Origin: Rosistilla ulvae
GTDB taxonomy: Bacteria > Planctomycetota > Planctomycetia > Pirellulales > Pirellulaceae
Length of the DNA: 64,000 nt
Assembly: GCF_007741475.1 (NCBI RefSeq)
Contig: NZ_CP036261.1
Coordinates: 6,263,798 to 6,327,797 of the forward strand
Direction: 5' to 3'
The notes beneath the pieces are model-generated. The model saw only the letters and a list, made by a program, of their open reading frames with translations, ran no database searches and was not told the DNA's origin. Both the position numbers and the translations under genes were made by a program. This document shows, piece by piece, positions 26,129 through 36,200 of the stretch. Position 1 is the first letter of the stretch; every line of letters starts with the position of its first letter.

Positions 26129-27712
26129 ATGATTCATCCGTTGATTGTGATGGCGATCGGCATTGCGCTGGTCATTGGTTTGATCATGTGGCTGCGCGTC
26201 AATGCGTTTATCGCGTTGTTGATCGCTGCGATCAGTGTCAGTTTGTTGACGCTGGAACCGGTGCCGCAGCCCACCGGGGCTGGTGATTCGACATCGCAGA
26301 GCGTCGGATATCGATTGGCTGGCGATGCGATGTCGCGGGTGACAGCTGCCTTTGGTGAAACATGTGGCAACATCGCGATCGTGATCGCATTGGCGGCGGT
26401 GATCGGAACCTGCATGATGGACAGCGGTGCGGCGGACAGGATTGTTCGCGCGTTCATGTCGATGCTTGGGGAAAAGCGAGCTCCGTGGGCGTTGATGGGC
26501 AGCGGTTATGTGTTGGCGATACCGGTCTTCTTCGATACGGTTTTCTATCTGCTGGTGCCACTGGCGCGATCGTTTTATCGACGAACTGGCGGAGCCTATC
26601 TGAAGTGCATTTTGGCGATCAGTGCCGGCGGAGCGATCACGCATACGTTGGTCCCGCCGACTCCCGGTCCGTTGACGATGGCTGCGAATCTGGGCATCGA
26701 TATGGGGACGATGATTTTGATCGGTGCGATGGTTGCCTTGCCCGCAGCGATTGCAGGCATCTTGGTCGCGGGGCTGTTGGACCGCATGTTCGATATCCCA
26801 ATGCGGGAGGTCGCTGGTCATGAAGAGCCCGAGCCGCTGGCCGACGACCAATTGCCAAGCTTGTTCGCGTCGCTGTTGCCCGTGCTGTTGCCGGTGGTGA
26901 TGATCGCGCTGCATACCGTTGCCAGCACCCTTTCATCGCGAGAATTGCTCACCAAAGCCGAGGTCGAAGCTGTTGCTCAAGGGACTACCTTGGATGCTCA
27001 GGTCGCAGCGATCCAGGCGGAAGCGGAACTGGCCGGAAAGAATGTATCGAAGGATGAGGTTCTGAAGCAGGTCAAAGCCGAAACCTTGGCCGAGTACGGA
27101 GCGCCCGGGTTCTTCACCAACGCAAGTCGTGTGACCAACGTGGTTGGTAATCCAGCCTTCGCGCTGCTGATTTCTACGATCATCGCGATGGGAGTTTATA
27201 TCCGGCAGCGGACGCCCAGCAGGCAGGATGTTGCCAAGATGGTGGAGCTGTCGTTGATGAGCGGCGGGGTGATCATCTTGATCACGGCGGCAGGCTCTGC
27301 GTTTGGAGCGATGTTGAAGCAGGGAGGTGTTGGCGATTCGATTCGACAGATCGCCGAAAACACCTTTGGCGACACGAGCCCCGGCACGGTGATGCTGTTC
27401 CTGGGCTTCGGTTTGGCGTCGCTGCTGAAGATCGCTCAAGGTTCCAGCACCGCGGCGATGATCATCGTCTCGGGGATGATGGCGGGGATCATCGATGGGA
27501 CCGAGCTGCCTTATGGTACCGTTTATATCGCAACCGCGATCGGTGCGGGTTCGCTGGTCGGATCTTGGATGAACGACAGCGGTTTTTGGATCTTTGCCAA
27601 GATGGGCGGCTTGACCGAAGGGGAAGCCCTGAAAACCTGGACTCCGTTGTTGGCGGTGCTGGGAATCGTCGGCATGGCTGCGACGCTGGTCCTTTCGCGA
27701 ATCATGCCGTAG
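26129..27712 (+). CDS. GntP family gluconate:H+ symporter-like permease
   Basis: The 527-residue protein has about twelve hydrophobic segments and GntP-type motifs: GEKRAPWALMGSGYVLAIPV, VPPTPGPLTMAANLG, QGSSTAAMIIVSG and LVGSWMNDSGFW. It would import a sugar acid such as gluconate with protons, though the substrate is not fixed by the sequence. E. coli GntP proteins have about 440 residues; the excess is mainly a charged, helical loop (about 265-330, AEVEAVAQGTTLDAQ...). The start is the ATG at 26129. Confidence 0.88.
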   Translation: MIHPLIVMAIGIALVIGLIMWLRVNAFIALLIAAISVSLLTLEPVPQPTGAGDSTSQSVGYRLAGDAMSRVTAAFGETCGNIAIVIALAAVIGTCMMDSGAADRIVRAFMSMLGEKRAPWALMGSGYVLAIPVFFDTVFYLLVPLARSFYRRTGGAYLKCILAISAGGAITHTLVPPTPGPLTMAANLGIDMGTMILIGAMVALPAAIAGILVAGLLDRMFDIPMREVAGHEEPEPLADDQLPSLFASLLPVLLPVVMIALHTVASTLSSRELLTKAEVEAVAQGTTLDAQVAAIQAEAELAGKNVSKDEVLKQVKAETLAEYGAPGFFTNASRVTNVVGNPAFALLISTIIAMGVYIRQRTPSRQDVAKMVELSLMSGGVIILITAAGSAFGAMLKQGGVGDSIRQIAENTFGDTSPGTVMLFLGFGLASLLKIAQGSSTAAMIIVSGMMAGIIDGTELPYGTVYIATAIGAGSLVGSWMNDSGFWIFAKMGGLTEGEALKTWTPLLAVLGIVGMAATLVLSRIMP

Positions 27713-27723
27713 CGTGGTGGGAT

Positions 27724-28567
27724 GTCGCGTCGCGGGCAGGCTTATGCTTGGCCGCGTGCGCGGGCGATTCGCTGTAGGTCGGCTTCGATCTCGATCAATT
27801 GTTCGGTCGTCGCGTCGCGCAACGCTGCTTCGCTGGAAACCGTCATCGACAGAATGCTCTGCAAAATCTGAATCCGGCCCAAAACCACACCACGAGCTTC
27901 GCCTTTTGCCTCTCCTCTCGCTTCGCCGATTTTCTCGCCTTCCTCACGCGCGGCGGCTAGTCGCCATTCGTGATCGCGGAGCGCTTTTTCACGTTGATCG
28001 TACATCGATCGGTCCTCGGTCTTTTCAGAGATAGTTGCCACGGTAGCGATCGCTTGCTGGAACTCGGTCGCTAGTAACAGTTCGCGCAAACGTTTTTCGT
28101 CGAACTCGTGAGCCCTCAGTAAAAAGAAAACCCATTGCTCGCTGCAGACTTGTCATGGCAGGTCGCGTCGCGGGCAGGCTTATGCTTGGCCGCGTGCGCG
28201 GGCGATTCGCTGCAGGTCGGCTTCGATCTCGATCAATTCTTCGGTCATCGCGTCGCGCAACGCTGCTTCGCTGGAAACCGTCATCGACAGGATGCCTTGC
28301 AAAATCTGAATCCGGCCCAAAACCACGCCGCGGGCCTCTCCTCTCGCTTCGCCGATTTTCTCGCCTTCCTCACGCGCGGCGGCTAGTCGCCATTCGTGAT
28401 CGCGGAGCGCTTTTTCACGTTGATCGTACATCGATCGGTCCTCGGTCTTTTCAGAGATAGTTGCCACGGTTGCGATCGCCTGCTGGAACTCGATCGCTGG
28501 TAACAGTTCACGCAAACGTTTTTCGTCGAACTCGTGAGCCCTCAGCAAAAAGAAAACCCATTGCTCG
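27724..28567. repeat. Tandem direct repeat, about 0.4 kb, copies 27724-28141 and 28162-28567
   Basis: The two copies align nearly base for base over about 410 bp, starting GTCGCGTCGCGGGCAGGCTT and ending AAGAAAACCCATTGCTCG. Copy 1 is 12 bp longer, from one in-frame insertion in the GEA(R/K) coding repeat. The copies cover the 3' end of the Rpn gene. A spacer of 20 bp separates them. Confidence 0.92.
27742..28141 (-). pseudogene. Truncated copy of the Rpn-family nuclease gene
   Basis: The C-terminal 115-odd residues of the neighbouring Rpn protein are repeated here (FQQAIATVATISEKTEDRSM, DHEWRLAAAREEGEKIG, VLGRIQILQSILSMTVSSE) and the frame stays open to a proper stop at 27742. The coding sequence starts in mid-protein at 28141, where the duplication ends, so the nuclease domain is missing. 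A TTG/ATG inside could give a short protein at most. Confidence 0.85.
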
Positions 28568-29085
28568 ATGCGGCTCGCCGTCGCTATCGAAGCTTCCTCT
28601 AAATTGTACTTCAGAAGTTCAACAGTGTGTACTTCGATCGCATCGGTCAGCTGGCGACCGCTGGAGCGATCGAGCATCTGAAACCGATGGTGTGGCTGAG
28701 GCGAATCGGTAAACAGGTTCTTGTTCAGCAAACAGATGGAGATCGCTGGGTTCAGATTTGAATAATTGTCGCCGGATTGCAATTGATCGACGTACATCGA
28801 ACAGGCGTAATAAGTCAAGCGTTTCAGCAGACCGCTTGCGATGGAAACTTGCATCTCGATGTTCAGCCAGCGGTCGCTCTGATCGCGGGCGCGGACGTCC
28901 AGCACGATCTGCTTGGCGTCTTCAAACTCTTGGTAGCTGAACGGATTCAGGATCGTGACTTCCCGAATCGGCGACTGCAGCTTCAACACTGCATTCAACA
29001 GACCGATCAACGCCGAAGTGTTCTCGGGACTCCCGAAAATCTTCTTGAAGGCGAAATCGACGAGCGGACGGATGCCCAGCGGCAT
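28180..29085 (-). CDS. Rpn family nuclease/putative transposase (PD-(D/E)XK)
   Basis: The 301-residue protein opens PLGIRPLVDFAFKKIFG and continues with NPFSYQEFEDAKQIVLDVRA and the catalytic-type WLNIEMQV (ExQ strand), as in Rpn/PD-(D/E)XK transposase-like proteins. The C-terminus has a charged repeat (EKIGEARGEARG), typical for the family. Rpn proteins are DNA nucleases that raise recombination. The ATG at 29085 is chosen because GGAG lies 6 bases before it; ATG 29097 and TTG 29115 are alternatives. Its last 115 residues are duplicated downstream. Confidence 0.84.
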   Translation of the reverse strand: MPLGIRPLVDFAFKKIFGSPENTSALIGLLNAVLKLQSPIREVTILNPFSYQEFEDAKQIVLDVRARDQSDRWLNIEMQVSIASGLLKRLTYYACSMYVDQLQSGDNYSNLNPAISICLLNKNLFTDSPQPHHRFQMLDRSSGRQLTDAIEVHTVELLKYNLEEASIATASRIEQWVFFLLRAHEFDEKRLRELLPAIEFQQAIATVATISEKTEDRSMYDQREKALRDHEWRLAAAREEGEKIGEARGEARGVVLGRIQILQGILSMTVSSEAALRDAMTEELIEIEADLQRIARARGQA

Positions 29086-29195
29086 AGCAAGCTCCATCAA
29101 ATCGACAGACTGCAATGAGACCTACTTAAGCATAGCATAGGCCGGTGTGTCTGGCGAGAAATGGAGAACGCGATTGCTAGCTCAGCTTGCGGAGT

Positions 29196-30410
29196 CTAGC
29201 GTTGCATCGCCGGAGCCGCTTCGGCGACGCGAGCTTGGTGTGGGGCTTCCCAGATTTGAAACTCCGCCCACACTGGCAGATGATCGGAGACATCCAGTGC
29301 CTGTTCACGCGACAAACCAAAGGCACGTTCGAGATCGAACACGCCCCATCGCCCGGTAAACTCCTGCGTCGCTTGGGCATGGAACAGGATGTTGTCGTAA
29401 GCTTTGTTCTGTCGCGTGTTGGTCATCGCATTGCGAACGACCCAAGTGATTCCCGGAATCTGTCCCAGTGAACCGAGTTGCTTCTCGCTGGCATTTAGAT
29501 CTCCCAGCAAGATCACGTCGTCTTCATCGGCTCTCGCCGTTTGCATCACGCGAAACACGTCGGCCAAGGCTGCGACCTCTTCGGGAACTTCGTCGGGGTC
29601 GGTGTGCGTATCGACTAACCAAAACGTAAACGCATGCTGCGGCGACGCCGTGCGGGCGCGGAACCGTGCAACAAAAGGTTCTCGGTGCAGCAGGTCGTTG
29701 GGATCTTGCATCGTGCCGACGGCTTGAGGGTCGTGCTCGATGCGGTTGGTATCAAAGATGTAGGCGTATTGTTCTTTGCTGTTGGAACGTCCCAAGCGAG
29801 GACCAATCAAGAAGCTGTATCGGCTGCCATCGGCGTTGATCGCACTGACAAAGTCGGGCAGGATGTTGTCCGCTTTGGCGCGGACTTCTTGAATCGCGAC
29901 GATATCAAACTGGCGAACGACCGCCGCCAAAACCTCGACGACCTCCGGTTTGCCAAGCTTGCTCTCTCCGAAAACCTGGATGTTAAAAGTTGCGATCAGC
30001 AGTCGATCGCTCGGCTTCCGCGAGGCAGCCTGCTGCACCGGGGCAGGTCGCATCGCCGCCGATGTGGGCTGCACGTAGTTCGTCCCCGCCTGCGGATTGG
30101 CTGGCGGGTATCGGCGTGCTGGATTTGCGGAGGTTGGAATCGCTCGAGGATCGATTCCCGGCGGAGGATATCCCTGGGCGTAGCCGGGATTGTTTGTTGC
30201 AGTCGCCGCCGGGTAGCCGTTCGCGCTGGGAGCTGGGAACGCGCCAGCAAGTTTTTCCTCCTCATCACTGATGAACCGCTGCACGAGCGGTCCAAGGACG
30301 GGCAGGTCCGACTTCAAATAGCCGCCGATCCCGCCGCTGGAAACGGTGGCGACCAACGTCCAGATGACCGTTGTTAATCGAGGGCTTTTACGCGACTTTC
30401 TGCGTGCCAC
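29196..30410 (-). CDS. Endonuclease/exonuclease/phosphatase (DNase I-like) family protein
   Basis: The 404-residue protein has an N-terminal basic stretch and one hydrophobic segment (about 11-30), a Pro-rich linker (about 60-130), then the DNase I-like domain. The motifs are LLIATFNIQVFGE, VAIQEVRA (metal-binding Glu), WLVDTHTDPDE, ILLGDLNAS (GDxN) and DVSDHLPVWAEF (SDH). It may be tethered to the membrane or exported, and could act on DNA or a phosphoester; substrate unknown. The GTG at 30410 has a strong AGGGAGG site 7 bases upstream. Confidence 0.82.
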   Translation of the reverse strand: MARRKSRKSPRLTTVIWTLVATVSSGGIGGYLKSDLPVLGPLVQRFISDEEEKLAGAFPAPSANGYPAATATNNPGYAQGYPPPGIDPRAIPTSANPARRYPPANPQAGTNYVQPTSAAMRPAPVQQAASRKPSDRLLIATFNIQVFGESKLGKPEVVEVLAAVVRQFDIVAIQEVRAKADNILPDFVSAINADGSRYSFLIGPRLGRSNSKEQYAYIFDTNRIEHDPQAVGTMQDPNDLLHREPFVARFRARTASPQHAFTFWLVDTHTDPDEVPEEVAALADVFRVMQTARADEDDVILLGDLNASEKQLGSLGQIPGITWVVRNAMTNTRQNKAYDNILFHAQATQEFTGRWGVFDLERAFGLSREQALDVSDHLPVWAEFQIWEAPHQARVAEAAPAMQR

Positions 30411-30718
30411 GTCAGGCCTCCCTGCCTGCGTTGTGCTGAGACGTTTCGAGAGCCGAAACCGGTCGTCGGACCCACTTCGCGTTGCGCAATCGAATTCACC
30501 ACTCTCTATAGTGGCTGACCGCTTGCCAAGGCAATATCAGTGCGGGGGCGATTTCCAACTCGCAAGAAACGCGAACCAGTTTAGAGACTCAGTTCGCTAC
30601 GGCGAGGAGCGATGCCGCAGCAAATGCGGCCAGAAATTGGTGGACCTTGCGGGCCCGCGACGGCTTGAGCGGAATAGTGCATCGCCCAAGCCGTGCTTTG
30701 CGTTTACCAATACTCGGA
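30411..30718. other. 308-bp gap upstream of the EEP gene
   Basis: No gene, RNA or clear hairpin is seen. The gap holds the ribosome-binding site for the minus-strand gene (near 30411-30420), but no -10/-35 pair can be assigned with confidence. Confidence 0.5.
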
Positions 30719-32041
30719 CTATTTGCCGATGCAATACAGCTTGTGGTTCACGCGGATGAACAGATTACCGCCGGAGACGACAACGCTCGACCGGACGTTA
30801 TTTTCGCTTGGATCATCCATCGAGACGTTGTTGATGATCTCGCCCGTCTCGGCATCGAAGATGACAACATCGCCAGCAAAGTTGACAACGTAGATCTTGC
30901 CATCGGCAACGGTTGGCGAAGCTTCATATTTCTTCAGTCCAGGCGTTTTGACTTCCCATTTAACCTTTCCGGTCTTCGGTTCGACTCGCATCAGCATCTT
31001 CCGTAGATCGCTGAGGACAAAGAAGTCGCCATCGTAGAACGCGGGGGTCGGAACGTCCGATGTCAGGTTGCGATCGTCGGTGCTGATCCAACGAATCGAC
31101 GAATCGTCCAATACTCCCTTGCCGCCGACGGCAACCGCGTAGATCGGATCCTTCTTCGGAGCGCAGATCAGGATCGTTTCATCGCCAACAACGGGAGAGG
31201 GAACGTGACGCCAGTGCCCGATCCGTTGGGGATTCCAAGTCCCCCAACGCCACAGTTCATTCCCGGTCGCTGGATCGTGGCCTGTGATTGCGTCGCCGCC
31301 GATCACTAACAGTTCTTCCCGGCCGTCGTGCTGGTAGGGGATCGGAGTTGTAAAGGCTTCTCGCGATTCCGCCTGGGCCTTGCTGGGGCGAATGATCCGC
31401 CAAAGGTTTTCGCCCGTCTGAGGATCGATCGCCATCAAATATGATTCGTTTACCTTGTCCGCCAAGCCGCGTCCGTTGACGGGCGTGTCGCGCTGCAAGA
31501 CTTGCATGATCAAGCGGTTCTGATAGATCAGCGGGCTTGTCGAGAAGGTCCACTGAAAAGCAAAAGATCCGTATTCGCTTTGCAGGTTGCGCTTCCACTG
31601 TTGTTTGCCATCGAAGTCGTAGGCGACCAGTTCGCCGTTGCCGAAGAAGAAGATCGCCACCTTTCCGTCGGTCACAGGCGATGGCGCGGCAAAGGTGCTT
31701 CGCGTGTCTTGCCGTGTTCCCTTGGCGATCTCATGTTTCCACAACTGCTTGCCCGTCTTGCGGTCGAAGCAGAGTGCCAGCAGTTCATCGTTTCCGGGCG
31801 AGGTGCTGGAGACGAAGATATGATCGCCCCAGATCGCTGGCGTCGCAGCGCTTGGCCCAGGCAGATCGGCTGACCAGCGGACGTTTTCAGTGCGCGAAAA
31901 CTCGGTCGGCAGATTCGTCTCGGTCGACGAGCCATTAAAATGCGGACCACGGAACTGAGGCCAGTTTTCCGCTGTGGCAAAGCTTCCGCACAGGATCAGT
32001 CCTGCGCATCCAAGGAATCGAGCGATAGAAGCGGAACGCAT
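30719..32041 (-). CDS. Secreted PQQ-binding-like beta-propeller protein
   Basis: From the ATG at 32041 the protein has 440 residues with a signal peptide (SIARFLGCAGLILCGSFATA, cleavage near AEN). It has seven or eight propeller blades with ENWPQFRGPHFNGSS, LCFDRKTGKQLWKHE, AIDPQTGENLWR and FDAETGEIINN. It is a distant paralogue of the propeller protein at 23008-24318. No known catalytic domain is attached. The earlier in-frame start at 32203 would bury the signal peptide and was rejected. Confidence 0.84.
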   Translation of the reverse strand: MRSASIARFLGCAGLILCGSFATAENWPQFRGPHFNGSSTETNLPTEFSRTENVRWSADLPGPSAATPAIWGDHIFVSSTSPGNDELLALCFDRKTGKQLWKHEIAKGTRQDTRSTFAAPSPVTDGKVAIFFFGNGELVAYDFDGKQQWKRNLQSEYGSFAFQWTFSTSPLIYQNRLIMQVLQRDTPVNGRGLADKVNESYLMAIDPQTGENLWRIIRPSKAQAESREAFTTPIPYQHDGREELLVIGGDAITGHDPATGNELWRWGTWNPQRIGHWRHVPSPVVGDETILICAPKKDPIYAVAVGGKGVLDDSSIRWISTDDRNLTSDVPTPAFYDGDFFVLSDLRKMLMRVEPKTGKVKWEVKTPGLKKYEASPTVADGKIYVVNFAGDVVIFDAETGEIINNVSMDDPSENNVRSSVVVSGGNLFIRVNHKLYCIGK

Positions 32042-32341
32042 GGGGATCGTCTTTCGGTTTTGGTAGGAAGCAAACTCTAGGAAGGCAACGATCATCATAG
32101 GATAATCCCCCGCCATCGCGAGAATCAAGTCGGACGTCGATTCGGCAAACGGGAACCGGCACCGCGATCGCGACGGCGTCGACTTCTCAGCCGGTTTCTG
32201 CATCGGCGAACATCCACCGCGTTGCCGCGTTGGATTGCAGACAACACCTAGTCAGCCCATTGCGCAAGCGGTTCAATAGGGCACCCGCGATGCCGTCGCC
32301 GGTTTCCGAGCCACTGCGTTACCGATCACCCCAGCAAAACG
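32042..32341. other. 300-bp gap between divergent genes
   Basis: Divergent promoters for the propeller gene and the methyltransferase gene must lie here, but no clear promoter motifs, hairpin or ORF could be supported. Confidence 0.5.
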
Positions 32342-33202
32342 ATGACCAAGACGAAAACCAAGGCCGCTCCAAAAACAGCTCGCAAATCCAAGACGCCGAC
32401 GATGGCCGAAACCGCCGACAAGTTCCTCTGCTACCAGAAGTCGGTGCAATCGCCCAGCCATGAGGTCGAGTTTTTTGAGCAAGCGTTTCGCGATGCCTTT
32501 CGCCGCAAACCCTATACGCTTCGCGAGGACTTTTGCGGCACCTTTGCCGTCTGTTGCGATTGGGTCGTTTCGAACAAGCGGCGGACGGCGATCGGTGTCG
32601 ATCTGTGCGATCAGACGCTGCAGTGGGGCCGCGATCACAACCTGTCCAAGCTGACCGAAAAGCAACAGTCGCGCGTGACGCTGCTGCAGGAAGACGTTCG
32701 AATTCCCAGCGTTCCCACGGTCGACGTCTTGGCGGCGCAGAACTTTTCGTTCTGGATCTTCAAGACGCGTCCCGAAGTGCTCGAATACTTCAAGGCCGCG
32801 CGAGCGAACTTGAACAGCGAAGGGATCATGGTGATCGATATGATGGGAGGCGGAGCGTGTTACGAGGAACAGAACGTCGACAAGCGGACGATCAAAAAGG
32901 GGAAGCACGGCTTCGAATACCATTGGCAACAAGTCAGCTTCAACCCGGTCAACGCGGACGCTCACTTCCGCATCGATTTCAAGTTTGCCGATGGCAGCAA
33001 AATGAAAAACGCCTTTGAGTATCACTGGCGTTTCTGGACGATCCCCGAGGTCCGCGAGCTGTTAGCCGAGGCGGGCTTCCGCGAGAGTCACGTCTATTGG
33101 GAACAGGAAGAGGATGCGGGCAAAGACGCCGGGGAGTGGCGTCGCGGCATCAACGCGCCGAGTCACCCTAGTTGGATCAGCTACATCGTTGGCGTCGCAT
33201 AG
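32342..33202 (+). CDS. Class I SAM-dependent methyltransferase
   Basis: The 286-residue protein has a basic N-terminal tail (about 1-20), then a Rossmann-type methyltransferase core: LREDFCGTFAVCCDWV (glycine-rich motif I region), AIGVDLCDQTLQWG (acidic residue after strand 2), LLQEDVRIPS and DVLAAQNFSFW. A later segment AHFRIDFKFADGSKM precedes a C-terminal PEVRELLAEAGF. The substrate is unknown. The stop lies 22 bp inside the 3' end of the convergent kinase gene. The ATG at 32342 is used; a second ATG after the basic tail (MAETADK) is possible. Confidence 0.82.
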   Translation: MTKTKTKAAPKTARKSKTPTMAETADKFLCYQKSVQSPSHEVEFFEQAFRDAFRRKPYTLREDFCGTFAVCCDWVVSNKRRTAIGVDLCDQTLQWGRDHNLSKLTEKQQSRVTLLQEDVRIPSVPTVDVLAAQNFSFWIFKTRPEVLEYFKAARANLNSEGIMVIDMMGGGACYEEQNVDKRTIKKGKHGFEYHWQQVSFNPVNADAHFRIDFKFADGSKMKNAFEYHWRFWTIPEVRELLAEAGFRESHVYWEQEEDAGKDAGEWRRGINAPSHPSWISYIVGVA

Positions 33203-36200
33203 CCGGCAGGCCACAAGATGATCGTGCCATCGCGGCTGGCGGTCATCATCAGGCTGCCATCGCGCGTGGCGTCGACGGCAGTCAGCCCCAGGGAGTGCTT
33301 GCGGAGAGCGAGGATCTCGCGTCCCTTCCCCGACCGATCGGACAGCCGTGGGTCCCACAGCCGCGCCGATTTATCGCGGCTGGCGGTCATGATGCGACGC
33401 TGTCGCGGATCGCTCCCCAGAAATCCGATCGCTTCGATCTGATCGGCGTGTCCCTGCAAGACGCTTCGCGGTGTGTCGGCCCCTTCGCCGTCGTCGGTCA
33501 ATTGCCAGACGCGCGCCTGCCGGTCTTCAGACCCTACGGCGATCCATTGCCCATCGTCGGAGAACGCTCCGCACAAGAAAGGTGCATCGGATTCCTTGTC
33601 TTTGAACAGGCGTGGCGGTTGATCTTGGTCGACGCTCCAGACGCGAGCGACCGCATCGTCCCCAACGCTCAACAAATAGTTCCCGTCGGGGGAAAACCGG
33701 ACTTGATGAATCGTCGCTTTCTCGGTTCCCGCGACCTGCAATTCTTTGATCAACGTGATCGCTTGCTGCTGCGGATCCCAACGCCACAGACGGCAGACAC
33801 CGTCCTCGCCACCGCTGGCAAACGTGTAGTCGGATTCGATGGGCGAAAATTGTACGGTGCGGACTGCTCCATCGTGCGGGACCTCCATCTTCTGCAGCGA
33901 CCGCCCCGAGGCGACGTCCCAGATTCGGATCGATCGACTTCCCGTGACGACATACTTTCCGTCGAACGAGAAATCGGCTTCGGTCACGCCTCCATGCGAT
34001 CGATAGCTGCGGATGTGATTCAGGCTTTTTAAGTCCCACAAGAAGGCGGCGTCGCCGGCCAGCGAGAGCAGACGGTCGGATCCCATCGGCACCGCATCGG
34101 CTAACGTCGCCAGTTTCTTCGGCATTTGCAAGACTTGGTCAACGGCGGCCTTTGCGTCGCCGAGTCTCCAGATTTTGACAAAGTCGCCGGAGGTTTGATC
34201 ATGCGACGTGACAAGCGTTTCCGAATCGCCAAATCGAACGCTCACGATGCGTTGTTTTTTAGCAGCGTCGCCCTCAGCCGCTTCGCCGCGGCGGACAGCG
34301 CGATCGATCACGCGGTCCTTTCCATTGCTGAGGTCCCACAGCGTGACGGTGCTGGTGAGCGTCCCTTCGAGCGACGATTCCGCCAACGTCGCGGCGCTGC
34401 GACCATCGGGGGCGATACTCAACCGAGTGACAAAACCTGGGTGCGGAAGGACATCCAACAATTGCAGCGTCTTCAAATCGACTCGCGAGACCTTTTGGTC
34501 GTCGGCGGCAATCAACAACTGCTGGCTGTCGGGCGTGAACTGTGCCGCATTGATCCGGAATCCGAGGTGTTGATTCAACGCTGCCCCGACGGTTTTGCCC
34601 GTCGCACGATCCCACAGCAGGCCCAACCCGTTGCGATCGCCGGTGAAGATCAATCGGTTGTCGGGTGAGATCGCAATCGCGGTGACGGTGGTTTGATGTT
34701 GTTTTAGTCGAAACTTCGGCTTTTCCGCGATCATACCCTGCGCGTCGATTTCCCAAACAAGAAACCTCGCATCTTCGTCGCTGCTGCCGGTGACCAACAA
34801 GCTGCCATCGGATGAGACGGCAAGCGTTGTGTTGAGTCCAGTTCCCGCGGCGCTCGACAACTGGCTGCCGCTTCCCATGTCCCAGACGCGGACGGTGGAA
34901 TCGGCGCTGCCGACAAACAACCGGTTGTGGCTGGGATCGACCGCCAGCGAAAGGGCAACAAACGGCGAGCCCTCTTGCAAGCGTCCGTTCTCGTCGACCA
35001 AGTCGACAGTATTTTTGAAGCCCAGCGTCTTCGGGTCGATCTCCAAAACGCGAGCCGTGTGATCTCGGCTGGCCGTGACGATCTTCGTTCCGTCGGCGTT
35101 AAACGACGCCGACCAGATCTCATCGTCATGGGGACGCGTCTGCAGCGACGGCGCGTCCGATTCGGTCGACTGGAACGCAACGGTCTCTTGCAGAGTCGCC
35201 GGTTGCCAAACGCGAACCGCCGCATCGTTTCCTGTCGACAAGATCCGGCCATCGTTTCCTGGAAAGAAGACCGCGTCGCGAACCCAGCCGCCGTGCCCGC
35301 GAAGCGTCTTGGTCAATCGAGTTGATGCGACATCCCAGAGCTTGATCGTGTAGTCGTCGGAGGTCGTCAACAATTGCGTCCCGTCGTCGTTGAACTCGAT
35401 CGATTCGATCGCATCGGTGTGCGCCACTGCGGGGGAAGCCTGCGAATCGGCGGGCGTCAGCTTGAGCGTATTGTCGTTTTGTGAGTCGATCAGTTCGCTA
35501 AACGGCGTCGCTTGCGGCGATCGCAACTCCGATTCGGCAGCTGGTTTATTCGGGGCATCGGTTCCCGAGATCGCTTTAACCGCCATCGTGATCCGCGAAG
35601 CATAATCGACAGGGCGTACCGCGTTGGTTTTCCAGACGAGCACGCGACCGCTGCGGTCTCCCGAGGCGGCGCGAAGTCCATCGGCGGAGAGAGCGACGGC
35701 CATCAGTGGCGCGTCGTGTTCCAGGAAATCGCCGACGCGTTGAAACTGCCCCGCCACCAGGTCCCAGACCACGGCGCGGCCGGAGCGTTCATCGGCGACC
35801 GCCGCCAAAACGCGGACTCTGCCGTTGGCGAGCGACAGCGACAGGTCGTTGACCGCGGCGATGTGCCAACACTGGGCCAGTTCTCGCTGTTGATTCAGAT
35901 CCCACAATCGCAGCGTCCGATCGCGGCTGCCGCTGATCAAACGCTGCTCGTCGACAAAGCCAAGCGATGTGATCTCGTCGCTGTGACCGCGCAACACGCT
36001 TTGCAACTCGAGCGTCTTGGCATCGTACAACCGCACGATTCCATCGGCACCCGCCGTGGCGATCGCCTGTTGATCGGGAGAGATCGCCGTCACCTCAACC
36101 GATCCCAGTTTGGGCAATTGGCCGACCTCAGCTGTCGTGATCTCCCCAGCGTCGTCGATCTCGATGCGCTGCGTCGTGCCGTCGTCGAGCGTCACAATCG

